Shown here one piece after another: positions 1-5,466 of a DNA stretch of 5,536 nt (positions are counted from its first letter, which is position 1; each line of letters opens with the position of its first letter). The translations under genes were made by a program, and so were the position numbers. The notes under the pieces are model-generated. The model did no database searches, was not told the DNA's origin, and was given only the letters and a program-made list of their open reading frames with translations. This DNA comes from Oscillospiraceae bacterium (GTDB lineage: Bacteria; Bacillota; Clostridia; UMGS1840; HGM11507): positions 1 through 5,536 of the forward strand of contig SVKJ01000042.1 in the NCBI GenBank assembly GCA_015068525.1, in the 5' to 3' direction.

Positions 1-353
1 ATACTTGGATTATTCTTGCACATATACGGAAACTCATCAATTACAATGATAGTCTTTTCTTTGCCTTCCATTTCGCCTATAAAAGCAAATGCTTTGTCCC
101 AATCGGAGAAATAATCGGTATATGCTTTTACTTCCGGTTTCCATGAAAGAAGTGCATTGGAAAATTCTTTAAGTTGTTTTTCAGGTGTATATTCACGGCA
201 TGAATAAAAAACATGCGGCTTGTTTTTGCAGAATTCAGTTAATGTTTCTGTTTTACCAACTCTTCGTCTGCCATACAATACAACAAATTCAGCATTGGTG
301 CTTTTATAACAGTTGTTTAAATATTTTAATTCATTTTCACGTCCTATAAACAT
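1..353 (-). CDS. P-loop ATPase of the DUF234-associated type, N-terminal fragment
   Basis: Reading the minus strand from the ATG at 353 gives 117 open codons that run off the window edge, so only the N-terminal part is present. It opens with MFIGRENELKYL, the usual start of this ATPase family. Walker A is GRRRVGKT (residues 28-35) and Walker B is IIVIDEF (102-108), with DEFPYM continuing the family signature. These prokaryotic STAND/AAA-like ATPases often carry a C-terminal DUF234 nuclease-like domain. That part would lie outside the window, so its presence is assumed. The biological role of the family is poorly defined; links to mobile elements or defence have been suggested. The start is supported by GAGGT eight bases upstream and by a good promoter at 410-438. 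The gene diverges from mscS and has its own operator-like site, so it looks independently controlled. The family call is firm; the function is not. Confidence 0.85.
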   Translation of the reverse strand, partial: MFIGRENELKYLNNCYKSTNAEFVVLYGRRRVGKTETLTEFCKNKPHVFYSCREYTPEKQLKEFSNALLSWKPEVKAYTDYFSDWDKAFAFIGEMEGKEKTIIVIDEFPYMCKNNPS

Positions 354-361
354 ATCAGTTT

Positions 362-366
362 ACCTC
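362..366 (-). promoter_or_regulatory. Ribosome binding site of the ATPase gene
   Basis: On the minus strand GAGGT stands eight bases before the ATG at 353. It fixes the ATPase start, since no other in-frame start has such a site. Confidence 0.75.
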
Positions 367-380
367 GCCGTAGCATTTAA

Positions 381-409
381 ATTAGTCTAATCACGATTTG
401 ACTAATCAC
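381..409 (-). promoter_or_regulatory. Operator-like dyad at the ATPase transcription start
   Basis: Two 7-base arms, ATTAGTC (381-387) and GACTAAT (400-406), form an inverted repeat around a 12-base centre. The same stretch contains an 8-base direct repeat, CTAATCAC, at 387-394 and 402-409. It begins next to the predicted -10 box (410-415) and covers the expected transcription start. That is where a repressor would block the promoter. The repeats are seen directly; the operator role is inferred, and no matching regulator gene is visible in the window. Confidence 0.4.
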
Positions 410-438
410 ATTTTAACATAGTTTGCCTTTAAAGTCAA
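410..438 (-). promoter_or_regulatory. Sigma-A-like promoter of the ATPase gene
   Basis: On the minus strand a TTGACT -35 box (433-438) is followed after exactly 17 bases by a TAAAAT -10 box (410-415). Each matches consensus at five of six positions. A TGT immediately before the -10 makes it an extended -10. The start would be near 403, about 50 bases ahead of the ATG at 353. Confidence 0.75.
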
Positions 439-495
439 TAAATTATGTATATAAAAATCCGATTTTTAAAAAACTATGAATATTTTTTAAAAATA

Positions 496-524
496 TTGAA
501 ATATTTGATGCTTGATGATATAAT
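496..524 (+). promoter_or_regulatory. Sigma-A-like promoter of mscS
   Basis: TTGAAA (496-501) and a perfect TATAAT (519-524) are separated by 17 bases, with TGA just before the -10 (extended -10). Upstream lies an AT-only palindrome (479-497) and further A/T tracts, which could act as an UP element. Transcription should start near 531. This puts the whole GCTAAAT repeat element in an mscS leader of about 155 bases. Confidence 0.75.
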
Positions 525-546
525 GATTTTAACAAAGATGAAATCG

Positions 547-645
547 GCTAAATTCACCTACGGTGAGCTAAATGTGTTGACGCACGCTAAATTACTTCGT
601 AGCTAAATTGACCTTTGGTAAGCTATAAGGTGAATTTAATTTAGC
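547..645 (+). repeat. GCTAAAT hairpin-array element in the mscS leader
   Basis: The heptamer GCTAAAT occurs at 547-553, 567-573, 586-592 and 602-608, with a decayed GCTAT at 622 and the inverse ATTTAGC at 639-645. Each gap holds a different self-complementary sequence: TCACC-TAC-GGTGA (554-566), GTG...CAC (574-585), TAC-TTC-GTA (593-601) and ACC-TTT-GGT (611-619). The ends are also complementary: TAAATTCACCT (549-559) pairs over 11 bases with AGGTGAATTTA (628-638). The sequence thus behaves as a constant linker with variable small stems inside an outer terminal inverted repeat. It could be a miniature mobile element or dispersed repeat, or a structured RNA leader. It is not in an open reading frame and no known riboswitch was recognised. 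The repeat structure is certain; the function is unknown. Confidence 0.7.
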
Positions 646-675
646 TGTTTTTATAGAAACAATTAATTTAAAAAT

Positions 676-680
676 GGAGT
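676..680 (+). promoter_or_regulatory. Ribosome binding site that sets the mscS start
   Basis: GGAGT ends seven bases before the ATG at 688. The in-frame GTG at 679 overlaps this site and so cannot be the start it serves. Confidence 0.8.
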
Positions 681-687
681 GATAAAT

Positions 688-1497
688 ATGGACTTAGATA
701 TAATATGGAATTTTTTATTTGAACTGTTTGCTTCTTTGGGAACGAAAATTTTATCATCACTTATTGTTCTGATTATAGGGCTAAAAGTTATAAAATGGCT
801 GAAAAAATGGCTTAAAACTTCAAGTCGATTAGATAAACTTGATGATGGGATAAGAACATTTTTATCAAGTTTTTCAAGTATTGCATTGTATATTGTTCTT
901 TTTATAACGATTGCAATGATGATGGGAATTCCTACAACATCATTTATCACAGCACTTGCGTCCTGTGGTGTTGCAATAGGTCTTGCAATGCAGGGGTCTT
1001 TAAGCAATTTTGCAGGCGGAATAATGATTTTATTATTTAAACCTTTTAAAGTCGGGGATTACATTGATGTGGGAGGAAACGCAGGAACAGTTTCGGAAAT
1101 AACTGTTGTTTACACTGTTATCACAACCCCTGATAATAAAGTCATAACAATCCCTAACGGAACTTTATCAAACTCAGTTATAGAAAATTACAGCGCTAAA
1201 GATTTAAGGCGTGTAGACTTAACTTTTGATACATCTTACACCTCTGATGTGGATAAAGTGAAAAATGTTTTGTCAGGAGTTGTTAACGCTCATAATCTTG
1301 TTTTAAAGGATCCTGAACCTTTTGTAAGATTATCTTCACATAATGAAAGTGCTCTTACTTATACAGTTCGTGTATGGTGTAAGGCTGAGGATTACTGGGC
1401 TGTTAATTTTGATTTGCTTGAACAGGTTAAAAAGAAATTTGATGAAGAAAATATTGAAATTCCTTTCCCACAGGTTGATGTTCACGTAAAAAATTAA
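688..1497 (+). CDS. mscS: Small-conductance mechanosensitive channel, MscS family
   Basis: The 269-residue product is an inner-membrane channel that opens under membrane tension and releases solutes during hypo-osmotic shock; the family forms heptamers. Hydrophobic helices lie at about residues 17-36 and 62-80. The pore-lining third helix (about 83-116) carries the diagnostic glycine/alanine-rich stretch GVAIGLAMQGSLSNFAGG (94-111). The beta-domain follows, with GDYIDVGGNAGTV (123-135) and IPNG (155-158). The chain ends in the family's closing strand IPFPQVDVHVKN (258-269). Its length is close to that of the compact E. coli MscS (286 residues), with no added domains. The start at 688 is chosen from the GGAGT site seven bases upstream. 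The gene has its own promoter and the unusual repeat-containing leader, and ends before a terminator-like hairpin. Family assignment is very secure. Confidence 0.95.
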   Translation: MDLDIIWNFLFELFASLGTKILSSLIVLIIGLKVIKWLKKWLKTSSRLDKLDDGIRTFLSSFSSIALYIVLFITIAMMMGIPTTSFITALASCGVAIGLAMQGSLSNFAGGIMILLFKPFKVGDYIDVGGNAGTVSEITVVYTVITTPDNKVITIPNGTLSNSVIENYSAKDLRRVDLTFDTSYTSDVDKVKNVLSGVVNAHNLVLKDPEPFVRLSSHNESALTYTVRVWCKAEDYWAVNFDLLEQVKKKFDEENIEIPFPQVDVHVKN

Positions 1498-1523
1498 TTT
1501 TTAAAATAGGATTTTCATATACT
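1494..1523 (+). promoter_or_regulatory. Weak candidate promoter for nfeD-stomatin
   Basis: TTAATT (1494-1499) and TATACT (1518-1523) are 18 bases apart. The -10 is fair (five of six), the -35 poor (three of six). It is the best candidate seen between mscS and nfeD, and it lies before the hairpin at 1548-1568. If it is real, that hairpin would be in the leader. Confidence 0.25.
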
Positions 1524-1547
1524 TTAGATGTATTGGAAAATAGGCGC

Positions 1548-1568
1548 AAAAAGGGCAGTCCCTTTTTT
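1548..1568 (+). terminator. Intrinsic terminator-like hairpin after mscS
   Basis: AAAAAGGG (1548-1555) pairs perfectly with CCCTTTTT (1560-1567) across a four-base loop, CAGT, with one further T at 1568. Only three pairs are G-C, and the U tract is part of the stem, so it may be leaky. The A-tract/T-tract symmetry means it could act in both directions. Confidence 0.6.
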
Positions 1569-1580
1569 AGTCCATCGGAT

Positions 1581-1585
1581 AGGAG
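1581..1585 (+). promoter_or_regulatory. Ribosome binding site that sets the nfeD start
   Basis: AGGAG ends nine bases before the ATG at 1595. It directly abuts the in-frame ATG at 1586, leaving no spacing, so the downstream ATG is preferred. Confidence 0.75.
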
Positions 1586-1594
1586 ATGAGGTTT

Positions 1595-2023
1595 ATGTTA
1601 GAAATTGTAATCTGGTCAGTTGCAGTAGTTGTTTTCTTAATTACTGAGGCTTTGACTTCTTCGCTTACAAGTATATGGTTTGCAGGAGGCGCTTTTTTCG
1701 CTCTTATTGCAAAAATTCTTGGCGCGGGGGCGTGGGCGCAAATAGTAGTATTCTTAACAGTTTCTATACTTTGTGTTATTTTTGTTAAAAAGTTTTATCA
1801 TAAAAATGAAGAGGAGAATAAAAATCCTACAAACTCTGACAGGCTTATAGGTCAGAAAGTTCTGATTTTGGAAGATGTTGATAATTCCAAAAATCAGGGA
1901 ACTGCTATAGTAAATGACGTTTCCTGGAAAGTAAAAAGTGAAAACGGAGAAGAAATTTTAAAAGGCTCAACCGCTACTGTTTTAAAAATTGAAGGTGTCA
2001 AACTTATTGTGAAAGGAGAATAA
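1595..2023 (+). CDS. nfeD: Short NfeD-family membrane protein
   Basis: This 142-residue protein has three hydrophobic segments (about residues 3-20, 27-45 and 48-66), then a charged linker (NEEENKN), then a soluble beta-rich domain (about 82-140). That domain has the NfeD OB-fold pattern GTAIVNDVSWKVKSENGEE followed by KGSTATVLKIEGVKLIVK. Long NfeD proteins carry an N-terminal ClpP-like serine protease. This one lacks it, so it belongs to the short class. NfeD proteins are almost always encoded beside a stomatin/SPFH gene and are thought to act with it in the membrane, and that is the arrangement here: only two bases separate the stop from the next start. The start at 1595 is preferred over the ATG at 1586 for ribosome-site spacing. 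The exact biochemical role is not settled for the family. Confidence 0.88.
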   Translation: MLEIVIWSVAVVVFLITEALTSSLTSIWFAGGAFFALIAKILGAGAWAQIVVFLTVSILCVIFVKKFYHKNEEENKNPTNSDRLIGQKVLILEDVDNSKNQGTAIVNDVSWKVKSENGEEILKGSTATVLKIEGVKLIVKGE

Positions 2024-2025
2024 AT

Positions 2026-2910
2026 ATGGAATTTATCATTGTATTATTACTTGCAATTATTGTTGTGTTACTTGTCGGGAACGTTAAAATTGTTCCTCAG
2101 GCGTATGCTTATGTTATTGAAAGATTTGGTGGTTATTATACAACCTGGTCGGTAGGTCTTCATATAAAAGTGCCTTTTATTGACAGGATTTCAAAAAAAG
2201 TTAATTTGAAAGAAAGAGTTGTGGATTTTCCACCTCAGCCTGTTATCACAAAAGATAATGTTACAATGCAGATTGATACTGTTGTATACTTTCAGATTAC
2301 CGACCCCAAACTTTACACTTATGGTGTTGAACAGCCTATGATGGCTATTGAAAACCTTACTGCAACAACCTTAAGAAACATAATCGGGGACTTGGAACTT
2401 GATGAAACATTAACATCAAGAGATACGGTTAATACTAAAATGCGTTCAATATTAGATGAAGCGACAGACCCTTGGGGAATTAAAATAAACAGGGTTGAAC
2501 TTAAAAACATTATTCCGCCTAAAGAAATTCAGAATGCGATGGAAAAGCAAATGAAAGCAGAACGTGAAAGAAGAGAAGCAATTCTTATTGCAGAGGGGGA
2601 AAAGAAATCTGCAGTTTTGCGCGCAGAAGGGGAAAAGGAATCTGCAATCCTTCGTGCTGAGGCAGTTAAGCAAACTGCAATAAAAGAAGCGGAAGGTCAG
2701 GCAGAAGCAATTTTAGCAGTGCAGACCGCTATCGCAGAAGGTATTAAGAAAATAAACGAATCCAATCCGTCAGATGCTTATGTTGCGATAAAAGCACTTG
2801 AAAGTTTTGAAAAAATAGCAGACGGAAATGCTACAAAGATTATTATACCATCTAAAATTCAGGAACTGGCAGGACTTGCTACAAGCGTTAAAGAACTGAT
2901 GAAAGACTAA
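2026..2910 (+). CDS. SPFH-domain stomatin/paraslipin-like membrane protein (QmcA-like)
   Basis: The 294-residue protein has one N-terminal membrane helix (about residues 2-19). An SPFH/Band 7 domain (about 21-180) follows, with family landmarks VPQAYAYVIERFGGYY (23-38), GLHIKVPFIDRI (44-55) and DNVTMQIDTVVYFQI (77-91), and WGIKINRVELKNIIPP (150-165) near its end. Residues 178-232 form a long charged helix made of 11-residue repeats beginning AE (for example AEGEKKSAVLR and AEGEKESAILR), expected to coil and drive oligomerisation. The C-terminal part is more hydrophobic (IIIPSKIQELAGLA). Stomatin-like proteins assemble into large cages or scaffolds at membrane microdomains. Start: ATG at 2026 with AGGAG (2013-2017) inside the end of nfeD. 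The two genes are co-transcribed and followed by a strong terminator. Length is normal for paraslipins. The family is certain; the specific partner or client is not known. Confidence 0.93.
   Translation: MEFIIVLLLAIIVVLLVGNVKIVPQAYAYVIERFGGYYTTWSVGLHIKVPFIDRISKKVNLKERVVDFPPQPVITKDNVTMQIDTVVYFQITDPKLYTYGVEQPMMAIENLTATTLRNIIGDLELDETLTSRDTVNTKMRSILDEATDPWGIKINRVELKNIIPPKEIQNAMEKQMKAERERREAILIAEGEKKSAVLRAEGEKESAILRAEAVKQTAIKEAEGQAEAILAVQTAIAEGIKKINESNPSDAYVAIKALESFEKIADGNATKIIIPSKIQELAGLATSVKELMKD
2557..2721 (+). repeat. Coding 11-residue (33-base) repeats in the stomatin-like gene
   Basis: Five consecutive 11-residue blocks (protein residues 178-232) read AERERREAILI, AEGEKKSAVLR, AEGEKESAILR, AEAVKQTAIKE and AEGQAEAILAV. 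The second and third are near copies at the DNA level too. An 11-residue period fits three helical turns, a hendecad coiled coil. Confidence 0.7.
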
Positions 2911-2929
2911 CTAGATATTAAAGTAAATG

Positions 2930-2973
2930 ACTCCCTCTAAGTTATATAGCGACTTGGAGGGAGTAAATTTTTT
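2930..2973 (+). terminator. Strong intrinsic terminator of the nfeD-stomatin operon
   Basis: A 12-pair stem (2930-2941 with 2953-2964, core ACTCCCTC/GAGGGAGT with one T-G wobble) closes an 11-base loop. It is followed by AAA and six Ts (2968-2973). It starts 19 bases after the stomatin stop codon and separates this operon from the LCP operon. Confidence 0.9.
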
Positions 2974-2994
2974 ATGAAATTTTAAATAAAGTAC

Positions 2995-3023
2995 TTTTAA
3001 TTTGAAAATATATATGTTAAAAT
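2995..3023 (+). promoter_or_regulatory. Candidate extended -10 promoter of the LCP-mutase operon
   Basis: TGTTAAAAT (3015-3023) is an extended -10 identical to that of the divergent ATPase promoter. The -35 at 17 bases is weak (TTTTAA, 2995-3000). A better TTGAAA at 3002-3007 is too close to pair with this -10. The start would be near 3030, downstream of the longest possible open-frame start at 3022. This supports the later ATG at 3076 as the true start. Confidence 0.5.
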
Positions 3024-3060
3024 GATATTTGTAAGATTATGCATTTATCAGGTAGATTAC

Positions 3061-3064
3061 GGAG
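3061..3064 (+). promoter_or_regulatory. Ribosome binding site that sets the LCP gene start
   Basis: GGAG lies eleven bases before the ATG at 3076, slightly longer than ideal. It is the only good site near the N-terminus of this frame. Confidence 0.6.
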
Positions 3065-3075
3065 ATGAATTACAA

Positions 3076-3984
3076 ATGAATTTTAAAAAGTTTGCAAAAA
3101 TTGTATCACTTGTTCTTGTTATGTGTATAGTGCTTCTTATGGGAGTGTATACAGCAAGAATGTTTGTATATAAAACTAATGACGGTAAAGATGCCGGTAC
3201 AACCAAAATATCGGGAAGCAGAGTTAACATTCTTGTTATGGCTACCGATAAAGGCGGAATGCTTACTGATACTATTATGTTTGCATCTTTAAATAAGAAA
3301 ACAAATAAACTTAATATTATGTCTGTTCCGAGAGATACAAGAGTGAAACTCGGAAACAGTTTTGGTAAGATAAACTCTGCTTACGGCATGGGCAAAGAAG
3401 GTAAAAGGCAGGAACTTTCTATAGAAAAAGTTACTGAACTTATAGGAATGCCTGTTAACTATTATGTTGTTATAAATCCAAAAGCGTTCAGGAATATAAT
3501 TGATATTCTGGGCGGGGTTGAAATTGATGTTCCTCAAAGAATGTATTATGTTGACCCTACTCAGGACTTAGTTATCGACTTATATCCGGGAAAACAGGTT
3601 TTAAATGGTGCAAAAGCAGAGCAGTTCTGCCGTTTCCGTTCAGGGTATGCATCGGCGGACTTAGGAAGAATAGATGCTCAGCAAATGTTCATAAAAGAAC
3701 TTTTCAAACAAAAATTAAATCCTAAGTATTTAGGAAAAATTGATGAAATTTATGATGAAATTATAGAAAACATAGATACCAATATTGAAATCGGCGATGT
3801 GTTTACTTTCCTTCCTGTTGTAAAAGCGATGACAGGGGACAGTATGAATACTTTCAGACTTCCGGGCGAATCTGCTACAATTTCCAATATATCATATTAT
3901 ATTTGTGACAGAGAGGAAACCGATAAACTTGTAAATGAAGTCTTTTTGGCTGACAAACTTCCTGAACCTACTGATAAGGAGTAA
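3076..3984 (+). CDS. LytR-CpsA-Psr (LCP) family cell-wall glycopolymer ligase
   Basis: LCP enzymes sit in the membrane with the catalytic domain outside. They transfer lipid-linked glycopolymers (wall teichoic acid, capsule or secondary wall polysaccharide) onto peptidoglycan. The 302-residue product has a short basic N-terminus and one membrane helix (about residues 9-27), then an extracellular LCP domain (about 49-210). Conserved residues visible are D58 (MATD), D65 (TDT), R86 and D87 (VPRDT), K98 (KINSAY, 98-103), the paired R186/R188 (CRFR), D195 and R198 (ADLGR), and Q202/Q203. This is a complete set of the family's expected active-site positions. One oddity is MLTDT, where many homologues have an arginine before the (S/T)D; here it is leucine. 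The start at 3076 follows the GGAG site and gives a normal signal anchor. It is followed four bases later by a hexose-phosphate mutase gene, fitting a wall-polysaccharide operon. Which polymer it handles cannot be told. Confidence 0.92.
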   Translation: MNFKKFAKIVSLVLVMCIVLLMGVYTARMFVYKTNDGKDAGTTKISGSRVNILVMATDKGGMLTDTIMFASLNKKTNKLNIMSVPRDTRVKLGNSFGKINSAYGMGKEGKRQELSIEKVTELIGMPVNYYVVINPKAFRNIIDILGGVEIDVPQRMYYVDPTQDLVIDLYPGKQVLNGAKAEQFCRFRSGYASADLGRIDAQQMFIKELFKQKLNPKYLGKIDEIYDEIIENIDTNIEIGDVFTFLPVVKAMTGDSMNTFRLPGESATISNISYYICDREETDKLVNEVFLADKLPEPTDKE

Positions 3985-3988
3985 AACT

Positions 3989-5323
3989 ATGTCAATATTT
4001 AAAGCGTATGATATAAGAGGAATCTATAATAAAGATTTTAATAAAGATACGGCATACAAAATCGGGTTTTTCTTAAATAAACTTTTTGATGCAAAAGAGA
4101 TTGCAGTCTGCTTTGATATAAGAACATCATCTATAGAAATCTATGAAAACTTAAAGCAGGGGATTATCGATTCGGGCGCTTTTGTTCATAACTATGGTGT
4201 TACCACAACACCTATGAGTTATTACATAGCGAAAAACAAAGGTTATAAAACAACTGTTATGATAACTGCATCTCACAATCCGAAAGAATACAACGGTTTT
4301 AAAATTTCAGGTCCTGATGCTGTTCCTGTCGGTCAGGAAAGCGGGCTTTTAAAACTTAAAGAACTTGTAGAAAATGAAGAAATAAAACCGGCTGTAAACA
4401 AAGGAAACGAAATTATTAAAGATATTAAGGACGAGTATGTTTCCTTTATGAAAAAGAAACTTAAAAAAGTTTCTAACTTAAAGTTCAGCATAGACTGTTC
4501 TTCAGGTTCGGCAAGCCTGATTGCAAGAGATATATTCGGTAAGAATGCGAATATTATTTTAGGTGAGCCGGACGGGGAATTTACTCATCATTCCCCTAAT
4601 CCTATAGAAGAATCTTCAAGGAAAATGATTACAGATGAAGTTATAAGCACTAAGTCGGATATCGGAATTATTTTTGACGGCGATGCAGACAGGGTTATGT
4701 TTATAGACAATAAGGGCAGATTTGTTTCTCCCGACCTTATTATAAATGTTCTGGCATTTGCTCTTCTTGATAAAGAAGGAGAAAAAGTTATATGCGATAT
4801 CCGTTCTTCAAAATCCTGCAGTGATTATATTAAACTTTTAGGCTGCGAGCCTGTAATCTGGAAAGTAGGCCACGTTTTTGCTAAAGCCAAGTTAAGAGAA
4901 ACGGGCGCACTTTTTGGTGGCGAACTTGCAGGGCATTATTATTTTAAAGAATTCGGAAATTGCGACAGCGGGATTTTAGCTGCAATTTATGTTTTGAATA
5001 CAGTTTCTGAGTGGAAAAGAGATCATATTAATTTGGCAGATTTTATTGACGAATTTGCAAGTTGGCACTCTTCGGGAGAAATTAATTTTAAAATTGAAAA
5101 CAAAAAAGAAGTAATTGAAAAAATAAAAGATGAATTCTTAAAAGAAAAATATATTAAATTCTATGATTTTGACGGTATAAGATTTGACTTTGATAACTGG
5201 TGGTTTAATATAAGAATGTCAAACACTGAGCCTTATTTAAGGCTTGTAGTTGAAGCAAATTCCAAGTCGCTTTTAGAAGAAAAAAAAGAATATATGACCA
5301 AAATGATAAAAGGAGATGTTTAA
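3989..5323 (+). CDS. manB: Phosphomannomutase/phosphoglucomutase (alpha-D-phosphohexomutase family)
   Basis: This cytosolic enzyme interconverts hexose 6-phosphate and hexose 1-phosphate through a phosphoserine intermediate. It feeds GDP-mannose or UDP-glucose type precursors for polysaccharides. The 444-residue product has all four family motifs in order: the phosphoserine loop TASHNP (93-98, active S95), the magnesium loop DGDADR (230-235), the sugar-recognition loop GGELAGH (310-316) and the phosphate-binding RMSNTEPYLR (409-418). Length matches the bacterial PMM/PGM (AlgC/ManB) group. GELAGHYYF resembles the bifunctional or mannose-type loop more than phosphoglucosamine mutase. The substrate choice remains inferred, so the symbol is provisional. 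ATG at 3989 follows AAGGAG (3976-3981), which ends directly before the LCP stop codon, so the two genes are translationally close and surely one operon. The stop codon sits at the centre of a perfect palindrome. Confidence 0.92.
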   Translation: MSIFKAYDIRGIYNKDFNKDTAYKIGFFLNKLFDAKEIAVCFDIRTSSIEIYENLKQGIIDSGAFVHNYGVTTTPMSYYIAKNKGYKTTVMITASHNPKEYNGFKISGPDAVPVGQESGLLKLKELVENEEIKPAVNKGNEIIKDIKDEYVSFMKKKLKKVSNLKFSIDCSSGSASLIARDIFGKNANIILGEPDGEFTHHSPNPIEESSRKMITDEVISTKSDIGIIFDGDADRVMFIDNKGRFVSPDLIINVLAFALLDKEGEKVICDIRSSKSCSDYIKLLGCEPVIWKVGHVFAKAKLRETGALFGGELAGHYYFKEFGNCDSGILAAIYVLNTVSEWKRDHINLADFIDEFASWHSSGEINFKIENKKEVIEKIKDEFLKEKYIKFYDFDGIRFDFDNWWFNIRMSNTEPYLRLVVEANSKSLLEEKKEYMTKMIKGDV

Positions 5324-5332
5324 ACATCTCCT
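5311..5332. repeat. Perfect 22-base palindrome centred on the mutase stop codon
   Basis: AGGAGATGTTT (5311-5321) is directly followed by its exact reverse complement (5322-5332). The TAA stop (5321-5323) is at the centre. No T tract follows, so it is not a standard terminator by itself, but it could protect the mRNA 3' end or be a protein-binding site. Confidence 0.75.
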
Positions 5333-5362
5333 CAGCGTGTCGATAAACCTATCGACACGCTG
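5333..5362. repeat. Thirteen-pair perfect intergenic hairpin
   Basis: CAGCGTGTCGATA (5333-5345) and TATCGACACGCTG (5350-5362) pair without mismatch across the loop AACC. It is much richer in G-C than its surroundings and abuts the preceding palindrome. There is no U tract after it. Its compact form suggests a dispersed intergenic palindrome or an mRNA 3' stabiliser rather than a classic terminator; this is inference. Confidence 0.75.
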
Positions 5363-5387
5363 GCAGAGTTCGAAAAAGGATGGGATA

Positions 5388-5444
5388 TTTTACCAAAATG
5401 AATGCAGACAGTACTAAAGTACGGCAAGGCTCATTTTGTTAAAA
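5388..5444. repeat. Large imperfect inverted repeat with inner stem
   Basis: TTTTACCAAAATGA (5388-5401) pairs with TCATTTTGTTAAAA (5431-5444) with a single mismatch. Inside it TGC/GCA (5403-5405 and 5424-5426) and GTAC-TAAA-GTAC (5411-5422) stack as further stems, giving a long branched or cruciform-capable structure. The region between 5363 and 5464 has no convincing coding sequence. It may be a remnant or a member of a dispersed repeat family. Confidence 0.55.
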
Positions 5445-5466
5445 AGCAAAGAATGGCAAGGGTTTG

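Noticed and set aside
547..645. CRISPR array
   Set aside because: The repeat is only seven bases, the gaps are 9-13 bases and each is a palindrome, and no cas gene is present.
679..687. GTG at 679 as mscS start
   Set aside because: It overlaps the GGAGT ribosome site that properly serves the ATG at 688.
663..1007. Minus-strand open frame of 114 codons
   Set aside because: It lies opposite mscS, has no ribosome site and matches no family; mscS has full conserved motifs on the other strand.
1586..1594. ATG at 1586 as nfeD start
   Set aside because: It directly touches AGGAG with no spacing; ATG at 1595 has nine bases.
2319..2673. Two minus-strand open frames opposite the stomatin-like gene
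   Set aside because: They are compositional shadows of a well-conserved SPFH gene, with no start signals of their own.
3022..3075. N-terminal extension of the LCP protein to 3022
   Set aside because: The extended start overlaps the predicted -10 region, lacks a ribosome site and adds residues before a normal signal anchor.
3289..3537. Minus-strand open frame opposite the LCP gene
   Set aside because: It is antisense to the conserved catalytic domain, with no supporting signals.
3935..3988. N-terminal extension of the mutase to 3935
   Set aside because: It would overlap the LCP gene; AAGGAG before ATG 3989 and the family start MSIFKAYDIRG fix the start.
5333..5362. Rho-independent terminator of the mutase operon
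   Set aside because: The stem is strong but is followed by GCAGAG rather than a T tract.
5366..5464. Short coding remnant between the hairpins and the IS end
   Set aside because: The frames are short or broken by stops and give no recognisable protein; the inverted-repeat structure explains the sequence better.
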